Part shown: positions 1 through 7,600 of the stretch, one piece after another
Layout: each line of letters begins with the position of its first letter
How positions within the stretch are numbered: position 1 is the stretch's first letter
Assembly (NCBI GenBank): GCA_041687015.1
Contig: JAWLCT010000014.1
Location: 8,479 to 72,478, forward strand
DNA length: 64,000 nucleotides
Direction of reading: 5' to 3'
DNA from: JALOAT01 sp041687015
GTDB taxonomy: Bacteria > Pseudomonadota > Gammaproteobacteria > Thiohalomonadales > Thiohalomonadaceae
Notes under the pieces: generated by a model
Databases searched by the model: none
Told to the model about the DNA's origin: nothing
What the model saw: only the letters and a program-made list of their open reading frames with translations
Made by a program: the position numbers and the translations under genes

Positions 1-856
1 TCACGTTGACCTCGGTGAGGTAATCGCCGATGACGTCCAGGCCCACGAACAGCAGGCCCATGTCGCGCAGCGTGGGCGCCACACGGGCGCAGATGGCGCG
101 ATCCCGGTCGGTCAGCGGCACGCCCACACCATGCCCTCCTGCCGCAAGGTTGCCGCGGAACTCGCCGCTGGCGGGGATGCGCGCCAGGGCATAGGGAACG
201 GGTTCTCCGTCGATGAGCAGGATGCGCTTGTCGCCCTGGCTGATCTCGGGAACGAAGCGCTGCACCATGACGTAGTGCTCGCCGCGGCCCGTGAGGGTTT
301 CGATGATCACCCCTGCGTTGGTGTCGTCGGCGCGCAGCATGAACACCGAGGCGCCCCCCATACCCCCGAGCGGCTTGATGACCGCCTCCCGGTGTGTGGC
401 CAGAAAACCGCGGATGTCCTCCGCGCGGCGGGTGACCAGGGACGGCGGCATGAGGTCGGGAAAACGCGTGGCGAACACCTTTTCGTTGGCGTCCCGCAAA
501 CTGGAGGGCCGGTTGATCACCCAGCTGCCGTCGCGCTCAGCCTGCTCAAGGATGTAGCTGCTGTACACGTACTCCATGTCGAACGGGGGGTCCTTGCGCA
601 TCAGGATCACGTCCAGCTCGCCCAAGGGCTGGTCATGGGCTTCGCCGAGCGCGTACCAGCAGTGCTCGTCCGCCATGACCTTCAAAGGGCGGCTGCGGCC
701 CATGGCGGTGCCGTCCCGCAGGCCGAGGTCGGCGAGCTCGAAGTAGTGCAGGTCCCAACCACGCGCCTGTGCGGCAAGCAGCATGGCAAGGGTGCTGTCC
801 TTGTGAAATTTGATGGCCCCGATGGGGTCCATGACGATGCCGAGAGAGGCGGTCAT
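1..856 (-). CDS. gshB: Glutathione synthetase, C-terminus cut by window edge
   Basis: ATP-dependent ligase joining gamma-glutamylcysteine and glycine to make cytosolic glutathione. Reading leftwards from the ATG at 856 the protein begins MTASLGIVMDPIGAIKFHKD and contains the family landmarks MRKDPPFDMEY, VINRPSSLRDANEK, the ATP-grasp glycine loop KPLGGMGG and LLIDGEPVPYALARIP. About 285 codons are present against a usual length near 315, so only the C-terminal end (after the GLDVIGDYLTEVNV region) is missing. It is divergent from pilG across about 250 bp. gshB next to pilG is also found in Pseudomonas, which supports both calls. Confidence 0.95.
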   Translation of the reverse strand, partial: MTASLGIVMDPIGAIKFHKDSTLAMLLAAQARGWDLHYFELADLGLRDGTAMGRSRPLKVMADEHCWYALGEAHDQPLGELDVILMRKDPPFDMEYVYSSYILEQAERDGSWVINRPSSLRDANEKVFATRFPDLMPPSLVTRRAEDIRGFLATHREAVIKPLGGMGGASVFMLRADDTNAGVIIETLTGRGEHYVMVQRFVPEISQGDKRILLIDGEPVPYALARIPASGEFRGNLAAGGHGVGVPLTDRDRAICARVAPTLRDMGLLFVGLDVIGDYLTEVNV

Positions 857-1106
857 TTCGTGCTGGGCTTCACAGTCTGGTGGCTACCGGGAGAAGATAT
901 TGGCCTGTGGATCGCGGTTTGTACAACGGCGAAACCGCGCCAATTACGGGCTATCCTCTGACACGTGGTTAGGAACCTGCATGTCCCGGCGCCGGGTGCG
1001 GAAATACGAATGCTGGCGCGGGCTTGTAGTATAACCTGAACGAATGTGTTAAATATCCCGAGCGTTCCGACATGCGCGGACAGGTAGGTGTTCTTTGGGG
1101 GAAGAA

Positions 1107-1529
1107 ATGACGGTTAACGACATGACCGGGCAGGCTTCGAACGGACTCAAGGTGATGGTGATCGACGACAGCAAGACCATTCGCCGCACTGCGGAAAGCC
1201 TCCTCAAGAAGGAAGGCATGGAGGTCATCTCCGCCGCGGACGGGTTCGAGGCGCTCTCGCTTATCGCCGATTACAACCCGGACATCATCTTCGTTGATAT
1301 CATGATGCCCCGCCTGGACGGCTACCAGACCTGCGCACTCATCAAGCACAATCAGAAGTTCAGGGGCACCCCCGTTATCATGCTGTCCAGCAAGGATGGG
1401 CTGTTCGACCGCGCACGCGGCCGAATCGTAGGATCGGAAGAATACCTGACCAAGCCGTTTACCAAAGAAGAACTCCTCGGAGCCATCCAGCGCCACGTAC
1501 ATCCACGCGCCGAAGTGGCGAACGGATAA
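1107..1529 (+). CDS. pilG: Pil-Chp response regulator PilG
   Basis: Single-domain CheY-like receiver (140 aa) of the twitching-motility chemosensory system. The sequence KVMVIDDSKTIRRTAESLLK carries the acidic pocket, FVDIMMPRLDGY the phospho-acceptor Asp, and the C-terminal part the Lys of YLTKPF. The ATG at 1107 is chosen because GGGGGA lies about five bases upstream; a TTG at 1095 would extend it by four residues over that ribosome site. First gene of the pilGHIJ-chpA-chpC operon, 21 bp before pilH. In Pseudomonas PilG is tied to pilus extension control; that role here is by homology. Confidence 0.95.
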   Translation: MTVNDMTGQASNGLKVMVIDDSKTIRRTAESLLKKEGMEVISAADGFEALSLIADYNPDIIFVDIMMPRLDGYQTCALIKHNQKFRGTPVIMLSSKDGLFDRARGRIVGSEEYLTKPFTKEELLGAIQRHVHPRAEVANG

Positions 1530-1550
1530 CCAGAGGGATAGGAACCAACC

Positions 1551-1913
1551 ATGGCCGAGATACTCATCGTCGACGACTCCCCCACTGAAATCCACGTGCT
1601 CACCACCATGCTCACCAAGCACGGCTTTGCCGTCAGTTCGGTCAGCAATGGCGAAGACGGCATCAAGGCCGCCAAGGAGAAGAAGCCGGATCTCATCCTG
1701 ATGGACGTGGTGATGCCCGGTATCAATGGCTTCCAGGCCACGCGCCAACTCAGCAAAGACGCGGACACCGCCGACATCCCGGTGATCATCGTCACCACCA
1801 AAGATCAGGAAACCGACCGTGTATGGGGCCTGCGGCAAGGGGCGAAGGATTATTTGACCAAGCCCGTCGCCGAGAGCGATCTGATCGAGAAAATCAACAG
1901 CATCCTGAACTGA
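1551..1913 (+). CDS. pilH: Pil-Chp response regulator PilH
   Basis: Second CheY-like receiver (120 aa) of the same operon, beginning MAEILIVDDSPTEIHVLTTM. The phospho-acceptor Asp is in LILMDVVMPGINGFQ and the switch Lys in DYLTKPV. The short length, with no output domain, is normal for PilH. In Pseudomonas PilG and PilH are both phosphorylated by ChpA and act oppositely on pili; this follows from family and gene order. The next gene starts 2 bp after its stop, so translation of pilI is probably coupled to it. Confidence 0.95.
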   Translation: MAEILIVDDSPTEIHVLTTMLTKHGFAVSSVSNGEDGIKAAKEKKPDLILMDVVMPGINGFQATRQLSKDADTADIPVIIVTTKDQETDRVWGLRQGAKDYLTKPVAESDLIEKINSILN

Positions 1914-1915
1914 CC

Positions 1916-2458
1916 GTGGGCACGAAGCCGCGCGCACCTTTCGCACTGCTATCCGAACTGGAGTCACGGGCGCGGGCCCATGCCTTCGGCCTGCCCCAGC
2001 GCGAGGAAATCAGAACGCTTTGGCATGGGGTCGGCTTCCGGCTCGGCGGCCTGGCGCTGGTCGCGCCGCTCGGCCAGGTGCGTGAAGTGCTGGTATCGCC
2101 TTCCGTATCCCGCGTCCCGGGTGCCAAGGAGTGGGTGACCGGTATCGCCAATGTGCGCGGCACCCTGCTGCCGATTCTGGACCTGCAGGGGTTTCTCAGC
2201 AGCCGTCCAACGCCGCGCGGCAGGCGCACCCGCATCCTCGTGGTGGAACACACCGGCGTCACCGCCGGCCTGCTGGTCGATGAAGTGCTCGGATTGCGTC
2301 ATTTTTTCGAAGAAGATCGCGTCGCCCACCTCCCGGCGGTGCCGGATTCACTGCGGGCCTATCTGGCGGGCGCCTTCTCGCAGGCCGGCCAGTTGTGGGC
2401 GGTGTTCGACATGCACAGGTTGATACAGGACCCTGACTTCATGCAGGTGGCCGCCTAG
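1916..2458 (+). CDS. pilI: CheW-like adaptor PilI
   Basis: CheW-domain scaffold (180 aa) expected to couple the receptor PilJ to the kinase ChpA. Visible CheW features are the hydrophobic core around GFRLGGLALVAPLGQVREVL, then VPGAKEWVTGIANVRGTLLPILDL and the late LLVDEVLGLRHF segment. The GTG at 1916 is preferred: it gives a normal length and begins 2 bp after the pilH stop. An upstream in-frame start at 1823 would lie entirely inside pilH. Confidence 0.9.
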   Translation: MGTKPRAPFALLSELESRARAHAFGLPQREEIRTLWHGVGFRLGGLALVAPLGQVREVLVSPSVSRVPGAKEWVTGIANVRGTLLPILDLQGFLSSRPTPRGRRTRILVVEHTGVTAGLLVDEVLGLRHFFEEDRVAHLPAVPDSLRAYLAGAFSQAGQLWAVFDMHRLIQDPDFMQVAA

Positions 2459-2511
2459 GCCGCCTTCGTCATCTTTGGTAGTGGAAGTTTGAACGGCGTA
2501 GGAGCCAAGCA

Positions 2512-4563
2512 ATGAAACCTTCGAAGGCCAAGAAGACCACATCGGGCGGCAACAAGAGCCTCATCGCGCTCATCGCCCTCGTGGTTCTCATGCTTATCGC
2601 CGCGGTGGCCGTCTTCATCCTCGTGTCAACGCAGGACCGCGACGACAAGGAATACATCTCGCTGCTCGGCGAACAGCGCGTGCTTTCGCAGCGTCTGTCC
2701 AAGTATGCCGGCCAGGCAACACTTGGCAGTGACCCGACGATATTCACGAAGCTGAAGGAATCCTACGACCGCTTCGAACACAACTTCCAGCTGCTCAAGG
2801 GCGGCAACCCGGAAACGGGCATGCGTGCTGCGCCCACCGAAGTACTCACCGAGCTCGGTGCCGTGGACACCGTTTGGAAGAAATACGACGCGAACATCAA
2901 TGTCATCCTCGCCCATCGTGACACCGTGACGTCCATGCGCGAGACGGTGCAGACCATCAACGACCGCGCCGCCCAGCTCCTCGCGCTGGCCGACGAGGTC
3001 GCGACGCTGATGGCGAACACCGGGGCTTCCCCCGAACAGGTTTACATCGCCAGCCGCCAGCTCATGTTGAGCCAGCGTATCGTCAACAATGTCAATCGCG
3101 TGCTCGAAGGCGGCGAAGGGTCCGTGACCGCCGCCGACCGCTTCGGTCGCGATGCCGCCTTGTTCGGCCGTGTGGTGGACGGTCTGCTCGATGGCAACAA
3201 AGGTATGAGCATCCAGCGGGTGCAGGACCCCGCGGTGCGGGCCAAGTTGCAGGAGGTCAAGGCGCTGTTTACCGAGATCGGTCAGCAGGTGGGCGCCATT
3301 CTCGAACGCACGCCTGAGATGTTCCAGGTGTCCGAGGCCGCATTCGAAGCACTCAGTCTGTCCGACGGACTGTTGCAGCGCATCACGGATCTCGAAGCGG
3401 CTTACCTGAACTACATCAACAACCGTAAGGTCAATTCCGGTGTCGGTTCGCTATTCGGTGGTCTTGCGCTGGTTCTGCTGCTCGGCCTCGGCGTCCAGCT
3501 GCGAACGGACAGCCAGCGCCGCGTTACCCAGGCAGAAAGTGAGCGTCAGGAATCGGAAGAGCGCAACCGGCGTAACCAGCAAGCCATCATGCGCCTGCTG
3601 GACGAAATGGGTGACCTTGCCGACGGTGATCTCACCGTGAACGCCACCGTGACCGAAGACGTCACCGGCGCTATCGCCGACTCCATCAACTACGCCATCG
3701 AGGCCCTGCGCACCCTGGTAACCGCCATCAACGACACCGCCACCCAGGTGTCCCACGCGGCGCAGCAGAGCCAGGCCACTGCCGTGCAGCTGGCTCAAGC
3801 CAGTGAAAACCAGGCCCACGAGATCAGCTCTGCCAGTGCGGCAGTGAACGAGATGGCCGTCTCCATTCAGGGTGTGTCGCGCAACGCCGATACCCTCGCC
3901 CAGGAGGCACAACGTTCGGTGGACACCGCCAAGGCCGGTACCACGGCCGTGCAGAAGACCATCGAGGGCATGAACACCATCCGTGAGCAGATTCAGGAAA
4001 CCTCGAAACGCATCAAGCGCCTGGGTGAAAGTTCGCAGGAAATCGGCGACATCGTGGAACTCATCAACGACATCGCCGAGCAGACCAACATCCTGGCACT
4101 GAACGCCGCCATCCAGGCCGCCATGGCCGGTGAGGCGGGACGCGGCTTCGCGGTGGTTGCGGACGAGGTGCAGCGCCTCGCCGAACGTTCCGCCGACGCG
4201 ACCAAGCAGATCGAGGCGCTCGTAAAGACCATCCAGACCGACACCAACGAGGCGGTCATTTCCATGGAGCAGACCACCTCGGAAGTGGTCAGCGGCGCCA
4301 AGCTGGCAGAGGATGCCGGCACCGCTCTGGGCTCCATCGAGTCGACCGCCGCCTACCTGTCGGAACTGGTGCAAAGCATTTCCGCGGCCACCCGTCAGCA
4401 GGCGAAGGCCGCCGCCAACGTCTCCGACACCATGAACATCATCCAGGAGATCACCAACCAGACCTCGGCAGGTACCAGTCAGACGGCATCGGCCATCGGT
4501 AACCTCGCCGAACTCGCGAATGCACTGAAGAAGTCGGTGGCCGGCTTCAAGCTGCCTGCGTGA
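2512..4563 (+). CDS. pilJ: Methyl-accepting chemotaxis protein PilJ
   Basis: Membrane chemoreceptor of the Pil-Chp system (683 aa). A first membrane helix lies at about residues 19-42 (IALIALVVLMLIAAVAVFIL), followed by a periplasmic PilJ-type sensor region rich in QRLSKYAGQA and SRQLMLSQRIVNNVNR motifs, a second helix near 310-328, and a long cytoplasmic coiled coil. The conserved hairpin tip EQTNILALNAAIQAA and GRGFAVVADEVQRLAERS are intact. In Pseudomonas a CheR methyltransferase gene (pilK) follows pilJ; here the next gene is chpA. Ligands are unknown; pilin itself has been proposed in Pseudomonas. Confidence 0.95.
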   Translation: MKPSKAKKTTSGGNKSLIALIALVVLMLIAAVAVFILVSTQDRDDKEYISLLGEQRVLSQRLSKYAGQATLGSDPTIFTKLKESYDRFEHNFQLLKGGNPETGMRAAPTEVLTELGAVDTVWKKYDANINVILAHRDTVTSMRETVQTINDRAAQLLALADEVATLMANTGASPEQVYIASRQLMLSQRIVNNVNRVLEGGEGSVTAADRFGRDAALFGRVVDGLLDGNKGMSIQRVQDPAVRAKLQEVKALFTEIGQQVGAILERTPEMFQVSEAAFEALSLSDGLLQRITDLEAAYLNYINNRKVNSGVGSLFGGLALVLLLGLGVQLRTDSQRRVTQAESERQESEERNRRNQQAIMRLLDEMGDLADGDLTVNATVTEDVTGAIADSINYAIEALRTLVTAINDTATQVSHAAQQSQATAVQLAQASENQAHEISSASAAVNEMAVSIQGVSRNADTLAQEAQRSVDTAKAGTTAVQKTIEGMNTIREQIQETSKRIKRLGESSQEIGDIVELINDIAEQTNILALNAAIQAAMAGEAGRGFAVVADEVQRLAERSADATKQIEALVKTIQTDTNEAVISMEQTTSEVVSGAKLAEDAGTALGSIESTAAYLSELVQSISAATRQQAKAAANVSDTMNIIQEITNQTSAGTSQTASAIGNLAELANALKKSVAGFKLPA

Positions 4564-4641
4564 GGTCAGCGGCCCGGATGATGCCCGGGGAACGCCCGTG
4601 CATCGTCCAGGTCGGCAGCGCCACTGGATACGGATCTATCG

Positions 4642-7600
4642 ATGACTGACCATTTCGACGTCAGCACGCTCAATTGGGTCAAGGGCGAAATTGACGAGAC
4701 TTTGAAAGAGGCGCGCCTCGCCCTGGAGAAGTTCGTCGATAATCCCGAGGACGAGACCCAGCTGCATTTCTGCGGCACGCATCTGCATCAGGTCGCCGGT
4801 ACTCTGCAGATGGTGGAGCTCTATGGCGCCGGTCAGCTCGCCACCGAAATGGAGCGGCTCGCCGATGCGCTCCCCGGACTCGAGCCGCGCGATGCCGGGC
4901 TCGAAGTGCTGATGCGCAGTCTGCTGTTGCTGCCGGATTACCTGGAAGTGCTTCAGACCGGGCAGCCCGATAGCCCCTTGATCCTCCTGCCGCTCGTGAA
5001 CGAACTGCGGCAAGCGCGCGGCGAACCTGAACTCGCTCCCTTTGCGGTATTCAAGCCCGACCTGAACGTCTATCCCCGCGAGGCGGATCTGCCGCGTGGC
5101 GACGGTGACGTCCATGCCCTGGCCCACAAGCTGCGTCCTGCCTATCAGGCCGCCCTGGTGCGGCTGCTCACCGGCAAGGACGCGGCCAATGGCCTGCACG
5201 TGCTGGCGAACACGCTCGACAAACTTGCGACGGCAAGCGCCGGCCACGAAGCACGCCGCGCCTTTTGGGTGGGTGCCGGCCTGGTCGAGGCGCTGCGTGA
5301 TGGACTGCAACTCGACGCCCCAGCGAAGCAGTTGTTGGGCAAGTTCGAGCAGCTCATCAAACAAATCGCCACCGCGGGCGAAACGGCGCTGGATGCCGAT
5401 GCCGTCGCCACACTGGTCCGCGCAGCGCTGTTCGAAATCGCCCGCACCCCGTCGGAAGGGCCCCTGGTCAGTGCGCTGAAGCGTGCATACCGGCTCGATT
5501 CACTGGTCCCTGCGCCGGCCGTGCTGGATCAGATTCGTTCGGGCATGGGTGGTTTCAATGCCGAACTGAAGCAGACGGTTTCGCGCGATGTCATGGAGGA
5601 TTTGTCGCGCATCAAGGATGTGCTCGACCTGTTCAGCCGTGGCGGCGTACGCGCCAGCGGCGAACTCCAACCCGTGGCCGAAGCGCTGAGCCACATCGCC
5701 GACGTGCTTGGCCTGGTCCGCCAGAGCGAGTTGGCCGCCAAGTTGCGGGAGCGCGCGGCGCAGATCCAGACCCTGGTGCAGGGCGGCCAGGACGTTGAGG
5801 AGCGCCTGCTCATGGGCGTGGCCGAGTCGGTGCTCAGTGTCGAATCCGCACTGTCCGACTGGGGTACGGTCAGTCCCCTGGAGAAAGCGGACGATACCGA
5901 CGGACAGGTCACCGCCGGCGAATCGTCGCCGGAAGCCGAGGCCGAACACCGCCGTGTGGTTCGCCAGGTGATGAAGGTCGCGAAGGAAGAACTGGTCAAG
6001 GCGCGTGAGTCCGTCAACGCCTTCATCAACAGTCCTGCCGATACCGCCCTGCTCAATGGCACCCCGCGCCAGTTCCGCCAGATCATCGGCAGCCTCTGCA
6101 TGCTTTCCTATAAGCGGGTCGCCCAGGTGCTGCGCGCGTGCCAGCTGTTCGTGGACCATGATCTTGCCGGCCAGAGCGCCCTGCCCGACGGTGAGCGGCT
6201 CGATGCCCTCGCCGATGCCATGATGAGCGTCGAGTATTACCTCGATGCCTTTGTTGAAAGCCGCGTCCATCCATCCTCCGTGCTGGACGTGGCCGAACGT
6301 GCGGTCGCCCGGCTTGGTTATCCCGTGGACTCCCTCCCCGAGGAATTGCCTGCGCCAGTTGAACAACGCCCCGCCGACACGGGCGAGAGCGTCGACATCC
6401 AGGCCGAGGAGGCCGCTGGCGACAGCGCTGGCGACGCCGCTGCATTTGTGAGCGAGACGTCCGAGGCGAGCGAGCAGGTCGAGGCGCAAGAGGCGCAGGT
6501 CGAGGAAATCGCCGCTGCCCCCGGGCTACCCTCCGCTGCGGTTGAAACCGTGGCGCCGATCGCTTCGCCCACGGTCGAGCCCCCTGTCACCGCCCCTCCC
6601 GTAACCGCCCCCGCGACAGAGATGGACGAGGAGATCGTCGCGATTTTCGTGGAGGAGGCAGAAGAGGAATTCCAGCGCATTGCCGAGTTGCTGCCGCGCT
6701 GCCGGGCCAACACTTCCGATGAGGAATCCCTGCGCGAGTTGCGCCGCTCCTTCCACACGCTGAAGGGCAGTGGCCGGCTGGTGGGCGCGGGCAAGCTCGG
6801 CGAGTTCGCATGGGCTTTCGAAAACCTGCTCAATCGTGTCATCGACAAGACGGTCGCACCGGACGCCGCCACGTATGACCTCGTGGAAAGGGCGCGCGTG
6901 CTGATGCCGGAGCTGCTTGCGGAATTCCGCGGTGGTCCTGCACCGTCCGTTGACGCGGCGGCACTCGCCGAGGCGGCATTCGCCCTGGCCAACGGCACGC
7001 CCGCGGTTGCCACGGCGAGTCCGGCGCCCGATGAGGCCCCGGTGATCGACGATCCGGTGTTGCGCGATATCTACACCAAGGAAGCCGAGGGCCACCTGGC
7101 GGGCTTGCGCAATTTCCTCGCGGAAAGCCACGGTATGCGCATGCGGCCCAGCGATGGCCTGCTTCGTTCCCTGCACACCCTGTGCGGCAGCTCGCGGACG
7201 GCGGGCGTGGCGCCGATGGCGGAATTGACCGGCATACTCGAGCAATATGCCAAGGCGGTGCAGGCCAAGGGTCATGCACTGGAACCGGAAGGCCTGGAGG
7301 TGCTAGAGGCGACCGCCGATTGGGTGGGCGCTGTCCTCGCACACTTGCAGGATGCACGGCCAGGCTTACCGCCCGCAGGCGATCTGCCGTCCCGTGCCGC
7401 GGCCCTGCTGGCGCGCGCCGAAGCTGCCGACACTGAAGCCGAAACAGCTGCCACACCACCGATGGCAGACAGCCAAGGCGACATCGAACCTGATGTCGAT
7501 GCATCGGCCCTCGAGATCGCGCCAGAGCAAACACCGATCGAGATAGCGCCCCTGGAGGTGGAAGCGGGCGATGGGTTCGACGAACTCGACGCGCTGGCGC

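Noticed and set aside
1007..1036. Sigma-54 promoter before pilG
   Set aside because: TGGCGC and TTGT are present but the spacing is one base short of the -24/-12 rule and GC is missing in the -12 box.
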